Part shown: in pieces, positions 25,408 to 38,351 of the stretch
How the letters are laid out: every line of letters begins with the position of its first letter
Numbering within the stretch: position 1 is the stretch's first letter
From: Campylobacteraceae bacterium
GTDB taxonomy: Bacteria > Campylobacterota > Campylobacteria > Campylobacterales > Sulfurospirillaceae
Direction of reading: 5' to 3'
Assembly (NCBI GenBank): GCA_027050775.1
Contig: JALUBH010000020.1
Coordinates: forward strand, 124,001 to 188,000
DNA: 64,000 nt
Translations under genes and position numbers: made by a program
The notes under the pieces: model-generated
Told to the model about the DNA's origin: nothing
What the model saw: the letters and a program-made list of their open reading frames with translations, nothing else
The model's database searches: none

Positions 25408-27606
25408 TCATAATTTAATTAAAGTTGCCCCATAGCCTCCCATATTTATGGGTGCATCCGCGTATGAAACCAAACTCGGATAAGTTGAAAGAAATGTTTT
25501 GACAGCATATGCTAGTTTTCCTGTGCCGATTCCGTGATAAACCAAAACCTCATCGTAGCCATTTATCAGGGCATCCGAAAGAAATTTATCTAATTTTTCT
25601 ATCGATTCGTCTGCCCGCAGGCCGTGCAAATCTAGAGTAACCGAGCTTGTAGCATTTGGTTTTGATATGAGTACCTTTTTTGGTTTTTTAGGTGGATTAG
25701 AACTTTTTTTCAGTGTATTTAGAGGAACTCTAAGAGTTATGCCAAAACAATCTATCGTAGCAATCTCTCTTTTTATACTCTTTATCACTCCTTTAGAGTT
25801 GCCATATTTTACATAATCACCAAGAGCTAATTTTTCATTTTTTTGAACAATATGAATCTTTTTTGCCCTTTGTTTAAACTCGTTTGCCCGATTAAGTGCT
25901 CTATGCCCCTCTTTGGAATCTTTTGCTTTTATTGCCTCCTTTGCTTCTTTGATAGCATCGTTAAAATTTCTTTGCATCTTTAGTACTGAGAGTTCAAACT
26001 CTTTTTTACTTCGCTCTTTTTCATCTTTGAACGCCTCTTTTGCCCTTTTTGTCTCTTGAAGCTTCTCTTCAAGCAATAAAGACTGCTTTTTCATCTCTAG
26101 CTCTAAATCTATATTTTTCTGGATTAAATCATTTAGTTTCTCTTTATCTTCTCCATAAAGCTCTCTTGCTTCTTTGATTATGGGTGCAGGAATCCTATAT
26201 CTAAGAGCTGTCTCAAAAGCATAACTCTTGCCAATGGTGCCGTTTAAAAATTCATAGGTAGGCTTTCGATTTTTTTCATCATAAATAGCTGCCAAAAGTT
26301 GAACACTCTCATTTGCAGACAATAAGGATGCTAACCTCTTGTGATGAGTCGTGATGACAATCTTTATATCTTTATGAATAAGTTTTTCGATTATGACCTT
26401 AAATAGACTCGCCGCCTCATCCGCATCAGTTCCGAGTTCTATCTCATCTATACCGACTAAAGTTCTTTTTTTTGAAAAAAGTCTGCTAAACTCTCCCATC
26501 CTGCCTGCAAATGTAGATATATCATTTTTTACACTCTGCGGGTCGTCAAGAATTGCAACTATCTCTTTAAATGAGCCGATTTTCGAGTGGGTGCTGTCTA
26601 TCTTCATAGGCAGCAGATACTTTGCCAAAAAAGCTGCACTCAAGATGGATTTTAAAAATACAGTCTTTCCACCGGCATTTACACCCGTAATCATCAAAAC
26701 ATGCTTTGCGAAGTCAACACTTATCGGCTTGGGATTGCTCAATACAGGATGAGAAAATCTACTAAGTTTGATATCATGACTACTGTCTGCAAGAACAAAC
26801 TCTAAATCTTTGCTTTTTGCAAATGCAAATCTTGCATAGTAGGCATCAAATTTATCAAATTCTTTGTTTATAAAAGATAGAAATTTTATATTTTTTGCAA
26901 AAAGGGAGGATATCTTTTTGGCATACTTGTATATCAACTCCTCTTTTTTATCTAACAATCCACTCTCTTTGGATTTTAGAGATGATAGACTATCTGGAAA
27001 TATATAAAAAAAGCCTCCACTGCTTCGCCCTACAACACTTCCTTTTATAACATGGTTAAATCCACCTCTTAGCAAAATAGTCTCTTGGTTATTTATATAG
27101 TGGACTTGCCTATCAACTAGATAGTTTGATAGCTTTGAGTTTGACATAAGGCGTCTTAGAGTCGAGCTTGCCTCATCTTTTATCTTTTTTAGTGCATATT
27201 CTATACTTGAAAAACTCTCATCTATGCTGCTTTTTAACTCTCCTTTTTCATCAAAATAGCTACAAATCTCCCCTATCTCTTCTTGTATCTCGATTTTTTG
27301 CATCCAATCGCCGAGTCTGCCATCTTGCAAAGTGTTTTTAAGATAGGTAAAATAGTCTATAATTTTTACAAAAGAGTAAATTTCATAAATTCTCAAAATA
27401 CCATTTTTACTTAGATGTGCTAGTTGAGTATCGAGATTTTCAACCTCTTTTGGTGCTTTTAAACCCTGTATCTGCATCAACTCCTTTATAAAATAAAAGT
27501 GAATTTTTGAATCACCCTGCATAAAAAGAGGCTTACTTCTTGCTAAAAAAGAGTAAAAAGAGTTGGAAAAATCTGTTAAATCCAGCTTTGAAAGGAGTCT
27601 ATTCAT
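25408..27606 (-). CDS. mutS2: MutS2 endonuclease/ATPase with Smr domain
   Basis: 732 residues: MutS core (about 1-300), ATPase with Walker A GVNAGGKT (about 304-311) and Walker B TLVGIDEIELG, a long coiled coil (about 500-610) and C-terminal Smr nuclease domain with LDLHGLRADE and VYHGIGTGKL. MutS2 suppresses homologous recombination and, in some bacteria, rescues stalled ribosomes. Overlaps the upstream small gene as ATGA. Confidence 0.95.
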   Translation of the reverse strand: MNRLLSKLDLTDFSNSFYSFLARSKPLFMQGDSKIHFYFIKELMQIQGLKAPKEVENLDTQLAHLSKNGILRIYEIYSFVKIIDYFTYLKNTLQDGRLGDWMQKIEIQEEIGEICSYFDEKGELKSSIDESFSSIEYALKKIKDEASSTLRRLMSNSKLSNYLVDRQVHYINNQETILLRGGFNHVIKGSVVGRSSGGFFYIFPDSLSSLKSKESGLLDKKEELIYKYAKKISSLFAKNIKFLSFINKEFDKFDAYYARFAFAKSKDLEFVLADSSHDIKLSRFSHPVLSNPKPISVDFAKHVLMITGVNAGGKTVFLKSILSAAFLAKYLLPMKIDSTHSKIGSFKEIVAILDDPQSVKNDISTFAGRMGEFSRLFSKKRTLVGIDEIELGTDADEAASLFKVIIEKLIHKDIKIVITTHHKRLASLLSANESVQLLAAIYDEKNRKPTYEFLNGTIGKSYAFETALRYRIPAPIIKEARELYGEDKEKLNDLIQKNIDLELEMKKQSLLLEEKLQETKRAKEAFKDEKERSKKEFELSVLKMQRNFNDAIKEAKEAIKAKDSKEGHRALNRANEFKQRAKKIHIVQKNEKLALGDYVKYGNSKGVIKSIKREIATIDCFGITLRVPLNTLKKSSNPPKKPKKVLISKPNATSSVTLDLHGLRADESIEKLDKFLSDALINGYDEVLVYHGIGTGKLAYAVKTFLSTYPSLVSYADAPINMGGYGATLIKL

Positions 27607-27941
27607 CTTTTACATGTAGAGATGTCAACCACGACACCTTTTAGCTCTTTGACACTCTCTTTTGCAACAAAGCTAAGAGTTCCACTTACAAAGATAAAGT
27701 TCTTGTTATTTACCTCATAATCTCCACAGTTAAGAGTTTTACCTTGTTCGTATGCATTGATTATATCCCTATCGTTTTGAGCACTTTTTTGGTTATATAC
27801 AGTATAAAGCCAGCCTGCTACTATAACTAGAGTAAGAGATACTATTATGGATATTTTTGTACTGTTTGAAAGAGACTCTTTTTTCGATACGATAATCACC
27901 AAAACAGCTAAAAGTAAAAGTAAAAATAGAACTATTTGCAT
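27603..27941 (-). CDS. Small two-helix membrane protein, unknown
   Basis: 112 residues: two hydrophobic helices (1-19, 28-47) then a soluble domain of about 65 residues with two Cys (LNCGDYEV and ISTCKR at the C-terminus). Located between murC (adjacent, no gap) and mutS2 (4-bp overlap). No family recognised; probably a conserved Campylobacterota inner-membrane protein. Confidence 0.7.
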   Translation of the reverse strand: MQIVLFLLLLLAVLVIIVSKKESLSNSTKISIIVSLTLVIVAGWLYTVYNQKSAQNDRDIINAYEQGKTLNCGDYEVNNKNFIFVSGTLSFVAKESVKELKGVVVDISTCKR

Positions 27942-29249
27942 CTATGCTCCTCTTAACTGATATGTGATATCACCGGCACCAAAACCGATAATCAAACCTT
28001 TATCTATGTTTTTAAGCACCTTGGTATCGCAGAGTAGATCAATCGAGCATCTCATTTTTTTCAAACTATTTGCAAAAATTGGATTGTATTTTTTAAATTC
28101 ATTTTTAAAATCTATCTCTATTTTCTCTTCCCCTGCGCTCCAAACAGGAAGTATAATGAGTCTATCCACTCCTGCAAAACACTCAACAAAGCCCTTTAAA
28201 TTGTCATGAGTTCTTGTGTATTTATGAGGTTGCCAAATAGCTGTAATCTCATCTAATCCTACCATCTTTGCATACTTTTTGGCTGAGCTCATAGTAGCTC
28301 TTATCTCTGTTGGATGATGACCGTAGTCATCTATCAGGGTAAAACTGTCGCTCTTTTGGATTATATCAAATCTCTTCTTGATACCCCTGTAATTTTTTAA
28401 TTTCTCTCTTGCACTCTCCAAATCCATCTCGCTAAGACTTGCTAAAATCGCTAATGAAGCATCTAAGGCTATGTGTTCACCTATGCCCCAAACTTCAAAT
28501 CTTCCTAGATCTTTTAAGATAAACGATGTAAAAGGTTCATCATTTCTTATAACAGTTTTTATATCTTTTAGATCACGACTTGGATATAGCCTTATCGCAT
28601 CCATCTCACTTAAGGTAGAAAGAAACTTGTCTTCGGCATTTATAACTCTGATGGTTGCACTCTTTAGAAATTGTTCATAAGCGCCATAGAACCTCTTTAA
28701 ATCATAATTATAATATTCCATATGTTCCGGTTCGGCATTTGTAACTACCGCGACAAAAGGGTTTGAATTCAGAAAACTCTCATCGCTCTCATCGGCTTCA
28801 AATATGATGTTATTACTCGCCATATAGTGCATATTTGTATCAAACTGCTTGCTTTCTGCTCCTATGATAACAGTACCTTCTACCAAGGAAGCTAGCATTG
28901 CACTTGTTGTACTTTTTCCATGTGCACCGCATGTAGCAAAAACTCTTCTGTCTTTGAGTATGAGAGGTAGTGCATCTCTGCGAGAGAGCGTCAAAATGCC
29001 TCTTTTTCTAGCCTCTTTTAGCTCAACATTATCATCTTTGGCGACTGCTGTATATATGATTAAATCTTGATTTTTTACATTGTTTTTATCATGAGGAATA
29101 GATACTTCTATGCCCTCATCTTTCAATTTTTTTGTGATTTTTGTCTCTTTTATATCAGAACCACTTACCGCAAAGCCCTCTTTTTTGAGATACCTAGCAA
29201 GTCCTGAGAGTCCAATACCACCGATTCCAACAAAATGGATGTAATTCAT
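27942..29249 (-). CDS. murC: UDP-N-acetylmuramate--L-alanine ligase
   Basis: 435 residues. Begins MNYIHFVGIGGIGLSGLARY; ATP site GAHGKSTTSAM (about 107-117), EADESDESFL (about 155) and central DDYGHHPTEI (about 314). Adds L-Ala to UDP-MurNAc in peptidoglycan synthesis. AGGAA sits before the ATG at 29249, so the five-codon upstream extension is rejected. Confidence 0.96.
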   Translation of the reverse strand: MNYIHFVGIGGIGLSGLARYLKKEGFAVSGSDIKETKITKKLKDEGIEVSIPHDKNNVKNQDLIIYTAVAKDDNVELKEARKRGILTLSRRDALPLILKDRRVFATCGAHGKSTTSAMLASLVEGTVIIGAESKQFDTNMHYMASNNIIFEADESDESFLNSNPFVAVVTNAEPEHMEYYNYDLKRFYGAYEQFLKSATIRVINAEDKFLSTLSEMDAIRLYPSRDLKDIKTVIRNDEPFTSFILKDLGRFEVWGIGEHIALDASLAILASLSEMDLESAREKLKNYRGIKKRFDIIQKSDSFTLIDDYGHHPTEIRATMSSAKKYAKMVGLDEITAIWQPHKYTRTHDNLKGFVECFAGVDRLIILPVWSAGEEKIEIDFKNEFKKYNPIFANSLKKMRCSIDLLCDTKVLKNIDKGLIIGFGAGDITYQLRGA

Positions 29250-29297
29250 ATTAATTCCTATCACTAAAGCTTGCCCTTTGGGCAGAATATTTTATAT

Positions 29298-30428
29298 TCA
29301 TTTCTCTTCTTTTATAAAGTCGTTTATGCGATTTAAAACTTTTTTTGTTTTCTCACTATTTTCAACTAGTGCTATACGAACATAAGCACTTCTCGTTCCT
29401 TGAAATCCTAAAAAACTTCCCGGTAAAACTTTGATGTTCTTCTCTTTGTATAATCTTTTTGTGAACTCCAAATCATCATCAACTTCAAGCCAAACATAAA
29501 AAGTAGCCTCACTCTTTTTAACTCCTAAAATCTCACTAGCTAACTCTTGGTTTTGTCTATATATCGCTCTTGATTTTGATACATGCTTCTCATCACTCCA
29601 AGCAAGAGCTGCTGCTTTTTGTAGGGGCAAAGGAATAGCGACACCAACATAAGTTCTATACTTGAGATACTCTTTTAGTATCTCTTTATCACCTGCTATA
29701 AAACCACTTCTAAGACCTGGTGCACTACTTCTTTTTGAGATAGAGTTGATGACTAGTATATTTTTAAAACTTTCATTTCCAACTTCGACACTAGCCTCAA
29801 GCAGTGAGGGCTGAGGTTCATCACAATATATCTCACTATAACACTCATCATTTAAAAGTACAAAATCATACTCTAGCGCCAATTTTACCCACTCTTGGAG
29901 TTGCGTTTTAGACAAAACAGAAGCTGTGGGATTGTTTGGAAAATTTAAAATCACAAGATTTGCATCTTTCAATCTTTTGTCATTTATATCCGGTTTAAAT
30001 GCATTTTCTTTTCTCAGCTCTAGATAGAGAATTTCCGCTTTACTGGCCTTTGCTGCACCTTTATATATCTGATAAAATGGGCTAGTAAAAGCGATAACAG
30101 GATTTTTTATATCAAAAAGCAGAAATTGAGGAAAGTTAAAAAGAACCTCTCTTGTACCAAATGTTGGTATAAGTTCGCTCTCTTTAAGTTCAACTGCAAA
30201 TCTCTTTTTTACAAAATCCAACTGAGCCTGTTTCAGATATGGCTCACCGGCTGTTTTTGGATACTTTTTTAGTAAGCTTGTGTTGTTTTTTAGTGCAAGT
30301 TGTATAAAGTCCGGTGTTTCGAACTGCGGTTCACCTATGGTTAAAGATACCTCTTCATAATCCGAAGAAGGCTCTATGCCATCTAATAATCTACTCAATT
30401 TTTCAAAAGGGTATAAATCAAATTTCAT
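29298..30428 (-). CDS. PLP aminotransferase, likely DapC-type
   Basis: 376 residues, fold-type I class I/II aminotransferase. SLTIGEPQFETP near 29-40, NFPNNPTAS near 165, and the PLP lysine in SISKRSSAPGLRSGF (about 231-245). In Campylobacterota such enzymes are annotated as succinyldiaminopimelate transaminase, which would fit dapE nearby; exact substrate is inference. Start ATGA overlaps the preceding hydrolase gene, so the 13-codon upstream extension is rejected. Confidence 0.85.
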   Translation of the reverse strand: MKFDLYPFEKLSRLLDGIEPSSDYEEVSLTIGEPQFETPDFIQLALKNNTSLLKKYPKTAGEPYLKQAQLDFVKKRFAVELKESELIPTFGTREVLFNFPQFLLFDIKNPVIAFTSPFYQIYKGAAKASKAEILYLELRKENAFKPDINDKRLKDANLVILNFPNNPTASVLSKTQLQEWVKLALEYDFVLLNDECYSEIYCDEPQPSLLEASVEVGNESFKNILVINSISKRSSAPGLRSGFIAGDKEILKEYLKYRTYVGVAIPLPLQKAAALAWSDEKHVSKSRAIYRQNQELASEILGVKKSEATFYVWLEVDDDLEFTKRLYKEKNIKVLPGSFLGFQGTRSAYVRIALVENSEKTKKVLNRINDFIKEEK

Positions 30429-31219
30429 ATCATATCTCTTTTGCTCAAATCTCTTCTCCATCCCCATAATTTTTTAGCTCTGTTCACCTCATCTTTATCT
30501 ATATTGCACAAAAGTATCTCTTCTTTATGACCCGATGAGAGTTCAATCTCACCAAAAGGATTTACCAATTTGCTGTGTCCGTAAAAATTCCAAGACACCT
30601 CTTTTTGAGTATAAGTCCCTACCCTGTTAGCTCTTAATATATACATGGAGTTTAAAAAAGCTCTTGTTTTTAGTAGCTCTTGCCACCTTAAAGAGGAGTC
30701 AAATGTTGAAGATGAAGGCATCAAAACTACATCTACATTTTTTTTCATAGCTTCCATCCAAGCTATATCGAAATGCGCCTCAAAACCACTGATTATGCCA
30801 AATCTTATCTTATTTAGCATAAATGTCTGTGGCACATAGGTTTCTATTGGGTTATCAAAAAATCTCTCTTCATTCCAATGTTTAAAATTTATCAAAAATT
30901 GTTGATTGTAGTAGTGTACGCTTTTGGGGGTAAACTTTGCTGTTGCTTTTAGCAATTTTTTGTTTTTAATCAAAACTATAGGCGCCACAACTGTAAGGTT
31001 GTATTTTTTACATAAATCTTTCAAAACTTTTATCTTGTGATTTGTCTGCTCTTTTATCATAAGAATGGGCATGCTCTCCAACTCTTTAAAAAAGCTGTTT
31101 AGCGCATATTCACTCAGCAAAATTAATTCTACGCCTTTTTGCTCGCAAATTCTAAAGTAATAATCAAGTTTTGCTTCGCTCATAGGCAATGTAGAGAGTT
31201 GTAAGGCTGCTAATTTCAC
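30425..31219 (-). CDS. Carbon-nitrogen hydrolase (nitrilase superfamily)
   Basis: 264 residues. Catalytic triad positions of the superfamily can be traced: Glu in ILLSEYALNS (about 37), Lys in INFKHWNEE (about 113), but the expected Cys region reads FGIISGFEAHFD (about 140-150) with no Cys in the C-x-D/E-x-R/H motif. The active-site Cys therefore appears missing (Ser/Gly instead), so this may be inactive or use another chemistry. GTG start overlaps xseB (GTGA). Substrate unknown. Confidence 0.75.
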   Translation of the reverse strand: MKLAALQLSTLPMSEAKLDYYFRICEQKGVELILLSEYALNSFFKELESMPILMIKEQTNHKIKVLKDLCKKYNLTVVAPIVLIKNKKLLKATAKFTPKSVHYYNQQFLINFKHWNEERFFDNPIETYVPQTFMLNKIRFGIISGFEAHFDIAWMEAMKKNVDVVLMPSSSTFDSSLRWQELLKTRAFLNSMYILRANRVGTYTQKEVSWNFYGHSKLVNPFGEIELSSGHKEEILLCNIDKDEVNRAKKLWGWRRDLSKRDMI

Positions 31220-31416
31220 ACCGATTCCTTACCTATTTGCAGCTGTTCATACTCTAATTTCGCGTCTTCTATCATTTTTGTCGCTTCATTTAGTATAGAT
31301 ATACTTTTTTTATACTCTTTCATCGCATCTTTTAGAGTAATGCCGGGGTCACTTAACTTTTCCAAAATCACTTTTGCATTTTTTAGTCTATTTTCAAAAC
31401 TTATCTCTTCACTCAT
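31216..31416 (-). CDS. xseB: Exodeoxyribonuclease VII small subunit
   Basis: 66 residues; SFENRLKNAKVILEKLSDPG and LKDAMKEYKKSISILNEA match the XseB helical pattern. Coupled at both ends (8-bp overlap with metX, 4-bp with the hydrolase). Partner xseA is not in the window. Confidence 0.85.
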   Translation of the reverse strand: MSEEISFENRLKNAKVILEKLSDPGITLKDAMKEYKKSISILNEATKMIEDAKLEYEQLQIGKESV

Positions 31417-32515
31417 CGTTCAATGCCTTTCTTATATAAAAATCAAATTTATCATGCTCTACTAAAAAAGCATCATGCCCATAGCCACTGTCAACACAGT
31501 GATAATCCACTCTCCCACCTCGCCCCATATCCCTAAGTGTATCTCTTATTGTCTCCATCTCACTTGGCATAAAAAGCATATCTCCCCTAAAAGATACTAA
31601 AGTCATTTTTGCTTCTATATTTTTAAGAGAGTCACTTAGCGAGTCATAATTTCTTGAGGCATCAAATATATTCATAGCTTTTATGATATATATATAACTT
31701 AAAGGATCAAATCTTTTGGCAAAATTATATCCATTGTATTCCATATATCTCTCTATTTGAAATCTTCCAAAAAGCTCGTACAAACCATCTGTTTCAACAT
31801 AGTTTCTACCAAATTTTTTCTCCATAGAGTGCGGACTCAAGAAGCTTATATGCCCTGCCATCCTACCGATAGCAAACCCATTTAAAGGCAACTCTTCAAA
31901 ATCCTCTTTTTTATAATTACCATCTTTAAATCTAGCATCCTTAACTATACCTTCCATGGCCAACTTATTAAAAGATATAGCCCAAGGACTTGTAGCATGG
32001 GTAGAGGCAAGCATAATAATTTTGTCTGTAAATTTCGGATATTCTACTGCGACACAAAGTGCCTGCATACCTCCTAGAGAACCACCGATGACTGCATAGG
32101 CTTTTTCTATGCCTAGCCTCTTAAATAGTGACATTTGAGCACTCACCATATCGCTGATAGTAATAACAGGAAATTTTAACCTAAGAGGCGCATTTCCTTT
32201 TTTAGTTTCACTGATCGGTCCACTTGAGCCAAAACAGCTGCCTAGCACATTTACGCATATCACAAAAAACTTCGTTGTATCTAGCGTCTTTGCATCACCT
32301 ATGAGAGAATCCCACCAACCAGGCTTTGAATCACCCTCATATCTACTTGCCGCATGATGAGAGCCGGTGAGTGCGTGAAAAACAACTATCGCATTTGATT
32401 TGTCACTATTTAACTCGCCATAGCTCTCATAAGTTTGCGTATAGCCTTCTAAAATACGCCCACTCTCAAGATAAAGTTGCTCATCAAAATACTCGCTTGA
32501 AGTTTGTACTAACAA
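31409..32515 (-). CDS. metX: Homoserine O-acetyltransferase
   Basis: 368 residues, alpha/beta hydrolase fold. ALTGSHHAASRY (about 48), NVLGSCFGSSGP (about 88), nucleophile elbow GGSLGGMQ (about 143-150) and C-terminal DSGYGHDAFLVE with the catalytic His. Acetylates homoserine for methionine synthesis. Start is TTG behind AGGT; gene overlaps xseB by 8 bp. Confidence 0.93.
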   Translation of the reverse strand: MLVQTSSEYFDEQLYLESGRILEGYTQTYESYGELNSDKSNAIVVFHALTGSHHAASRYEGDSKPGWWDSLIGDAKTLDTTKFFVICVNVLGSCFGSSGPISETKKGNAPLRLKFPVITISDMVSAQMSLFKRLGIEKAYAVIGGSLGGMQALCVAVEYPKFTDKIIMLASTHATSPWAISFNKLAMEGIVKDARFKDGNYKKEDFEELPLNGFAIGRMAGHISFLSPHSMEKKFGRNYVETDGLYELFGRFQIERYMEYNGYNFAKRFDPLSYIYIIKAMNIFDASRNYDSLSDSLKNIEAKMTLVSFRGDMLFMPSEMETIRDTLRDMGRGGRVDYHCVDSGYGHDAFLVEHDKFDFYIRKALNDE

Positions 32516-32525
32516 CTATTTTTAC

Positions 32526-35334
<2,809 letters not shown>

Positions 35335-35338
<4 letters not shown>

Positions 35339-35445
35339 TTCTTATCCTTTTTTGTTTTAACCAAAAATATACTTATTGCGACGAGTATAAAAATCACTCC
35401 TATCGTTTCAAATACAAATTTTAAAGAAATAGGATTGTTAAACAT
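35335..35445 (-). CDS. Small single-helix membrane protein between ileS and gatA
   Basis: 36 residues, not predicted by length-limited gene finders: [20 protein letters not shown] and a basic tail KTKKDKN; one membrane helix (about 12-29). It overlaps the ileS 3-prime end by 8 bp and ends in TTGA overlap with gatA, so it is translationally embedded between them. No function known. Confidence 0.65.
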
Positions 35446-38221
35446 CACTTTTGCAACTTGTTTTTACCTTTTCACCTTTACATCTACCGCAAAGGCAATC
35501 TTCCTCTTTTGCTCTATACTTCCAGCATCTAGGACACTTGAATCTTTTGGCAAAATATATCTTAAATTCATCCCCTGCAACATTAAAAGTTGCCTCAGGG
35601 TTACTTTGGCTTGCGCAAATGATATTGCTTACCGTAAACCAATCTTCTCCGTCAGCATCACTTAGTTTTTTCAGCTCACTTGAAGATGAATATATCACCA
35701 ATTCCAGAGTGGATTTTATCTTTTTATCTTTTTTGAAACCATCTACTATCTCAAAAAACTTCTCTCTAGCTTCTATCATATACTCTTCATCAAAAGGCAT
35801 CTGTACTTTTGGTAGCTCCTCATAAACCAAATCAAACACATCATCCAAATCACCTTTTATAGCCTTTGGAGCATGCTCTAATATCTCATCTACCGTGTAT
35901 GTGAGTATTGGAGCATAAAGTGCTAGCATACTTCTTGCTATAAGAGCCATCGCAGTTTGTGATGATCTTCTTGTGGTAGAATCTTTTTTATCGCAGTATA
36001 GTCTGTCTTTTGAAATATCGAGGTAGATACCGCTTAGGTGGTTGGTTATGAAGTAGTTTAAAAGTGACATTCCTTTAGAATAATCATACTCGCCAAAAGC
36101 CTCTTTTGTTTGTGCAAAAACCTCTGCGGCTTTACTCAAAATCCAACTGTCTATAGCTGAGAAATTCTCAGGTTTCTCAAAACTCTCCAAATCATTTACA
36201 TTTGCAAGTAAAAATCTAAAGGTATTTCTTATTTTTCTGTATTGTTCACTTACTTGTTTTAAGATACCGTCACTTATCTTTAAATCTGTTGTATATTCGC
36301 TCGTTCCAACCCAAAGACGAAGTATCTCTACACCGTATTTTTTAGCTATATCACTCGGTGCTACAACATTTCCTTTGGATTTACTCATCTTTTCACCCTT
36401 TTCATCGACAGTGAAACCATGAGTCAAAATATTTCCATAAGGTGCTATACCATTGTTTGCCGTGCTAACCAAAAGTGAGCTTTGAAACCAACCTCTATGC
36501 TGATCACTACCCTCAAGATACATGGAAGCCGGATAATCTCCCGCGTCATAATCGCTTGATTCAAGTACTGCTCTCCAAGTACTTCCACTATCAAACCAAA
36601 CATCGAGTATATCCATCACCTTTTCAAGGTTTTTACTCTCATAGCCACAATCTGGAGCAAGCAAATCTTCTATCTCTAAATCCCACCAAGCGTCAGCTCC
36701 TTTATTTTCAAAGATATCAGCTATATAATCCATCACCTTTTCATCAAAGATTGGTTCTCCTGTTGTCTTATCTCTAAAAAATGCTATCGGAACACCCCAG
36801 TCTCTTTGTCTTGAGATACACCAATCAGGTCTGTTTTCTATCATTGTGCCCAGTCTCTTTATGCCTGAATCAGGATAAAATTTTACATTTTGTAGCTCAC
36901 TCATTGCCATGTTTCGCAGACTTTCTCTCTCGCTACTCTTTTTATCCATAGCTATAAACCACTGTCTTGTAGCTCTATAGATTATCGGCTTGTGAGTTCT
37001 CCAGCAAAACGGGTATGAGTGTGTAAATTTTGAAACTTTAAGGAGCGAATCTCCCAAAAGATCCAAAATTCTCTCATTTGACTTAAATATATGCTCGCCT
37101 ACAAAGCTGCTCGCATCAGGCAAAAGAGATTCTCTTACTACAGTTTCATCATAGCAACCTCGATCATCGACAGGCATAATCACTTCCAAATCATACTTCA
37201 ACCCTACCTTGTAGTCATCATCACCGTGTCCCGGAGCCGTATGAACACATCCGCTTCCACCGTCCATCGTTACATGTTCACCTAAAATCAACTTAGAATC
37301 TCTTCCGTTTAGTGGGCTTTTGGCATGCAAATGTTCCAACAACTCTGCTTTAAAAGTCTGTTTAATCTCGCCTTTTATGATTTCTTGCTCTAAAAGAGTC
37401 TCGTAAAGTGGCTTCGCAACGATAAAACCATCTGTTGTTAAAACATAGTCTTCTTCGGGATTAAAGCTTATAGCCATATTGGCAGGAAGTGTCCAAGGAG
37501 TAGTAGTCCAAATGATGACACTCACATCACCCTCTACATGTAGAGCTTTTTTTGCCTCATCTTTTAGTGGATATGCTACAAATATGGAGTAATCCTCTTT
37601 ATCCTCATACTCCACTTCCGCCTCTGCTAGAGCAGTTCTTGCTGCCCAAGACCAGTAAACCGGTTTACTTCGCTCAATCAAGAGACCTTTTTTTGCAACT
37701 TCACAAAGTGATCTGTAAATATCAGCTTCAAATTTGAATTTCATGGTCATATATGGATTTTCCCAATCACCCACAACTCCCAAGGCTTTAAACTCATCTC
37801 TTTGTATGTCTATAAATTTTCTTGCATGCTCACGGCACAACTCTCTTATCTTACTCTTTGGCAAACTCTCTTTTTTTGTTTTACCTATCTTTTTCTCAAC
37901 CTGCTGTTCTATCGGAAGTCCGTGACAATCCCAACCCGGTACATATCTGACATTCTCCCCAAAAGTGTAGTGAGTCTTTACGATTATGTCTTTTAATATT
38001 TTATTTAGTGCATGACCTATATGAATATGTCCATTTGCATAAGGCGGTCCATCGTGCAAGTAGAAGCTCTTTTTGGCATCTTTTCTGTTTTCTATCATCT
38101 TTTTATACACATTGCTCTCTTTGCTAAACCACTTCTCATACCTTTTTGGCTCGTTTTGAGGCAAATTTCCCCTCATAGGAAAAGTTGTTTTTGGCAAAAG
38201 CAATGAATCTTTATAATCCAT
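35438..38221 (-). CDS. ileS: Isoleucyl-tRNA synthetase
   Basis: 927 residues, class Ia synthetase: HIGH-type [18 protein letters not shown] (about 57-74), editing domain (about 200-400), KMSKS motif [10 protein letters not shown] (about 601-610) and a C-terminal zinc site ([20 protein letters not shown]). Starts ATG. Codons for ALHVE in the editing domain are the palindrome CTCTACATGTAGAG at 37532-37545. Confidence 0.98.
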   Translation of the reverse strand: MDYKDSLLLPKTTFPMRGNLPQNEPKRYEKWFSKESNVYKKMIENRKDAKKSFYLHDGPPYANGHIHIGHALNKILKDIIVKTHYTFGENVRYVPGWDCHGLPIEQQVEKKIGKTKKESLPKSKIRELCREHARKFIDIQRDEFKALGVVGDWENPYMTMKFKFEADIYRSLCEVAKKGLLIERSKPVYWSWAARTALAEAEVEYEDKEDYSIFVAYPLKDEAKKALHVEGDVSVIIWTTTPWTLPANMAISFNPEEDYVLTTDGFIVAKPLYETLLEQEIIKGEIKQTFKAELLEHLHAKSPLNGRDSKLILGEHVTMDGGSGCVHTAPGHGDDDYKVGLKYDLEVIMPVDDRGCYDETVVRESLLPDASSFVGEHIFKSNERILDLLGDSLLKVSKFTHSYPFCWRTHKPIIYRATRQWFIAMDKKSSERESLRNMAMSELQNVKFYPDSGIKRLGTMIENRPDWCISRQRDWGVPIAFFRDKTTGEPIFDEKVMDYIADIFENKGADAWWDLEIEDLLAPDCGYESKNLEKVMDILDVWFDSGSTWRAVLESSDYDAGDYPASMYLEGSDQHRGWFQSSLLVSTANNGIAPYGNILTHGFTVDEKGEKMSKSKGNVVAPSDIAKKYGVEILRLWVGTSEYTTDLKISDGILKQVSEQYRKIRNTFRFLLANVNDLESFEKPENFSAIDSWILSKAAEVFAQTKEAFGEYDYSKGMSLLNYFITNHLSGIYLDISKDRLYCDKKDSTTRRSSQTAMALIARSMLALYAPILTYTVDEILEHAPKAIKGDLDDVFDLVYEELPKVQMPFDEEYMIEAREKFFEIVDGFKKDKKIKSTLELVIYSSSSELKKLSDADGEDWFTVSNIICASQSNPEATFNVAGDEFKIYFAKRFKCPRCWKYRAKEEDCLCGRCKGEKVKTSCKSDV

Positions 38222-38351
38222 AATCCTTATACTCCTTGAATCTTATAAAATTAGATGATTTTATCCAAATTCTATTTAAGAAGCACTTATTTGTTATAAT
38301 AACGCTGGACTTATCGCATCAAGTCTTGTATCTTAAGACAGGAGATTTATT

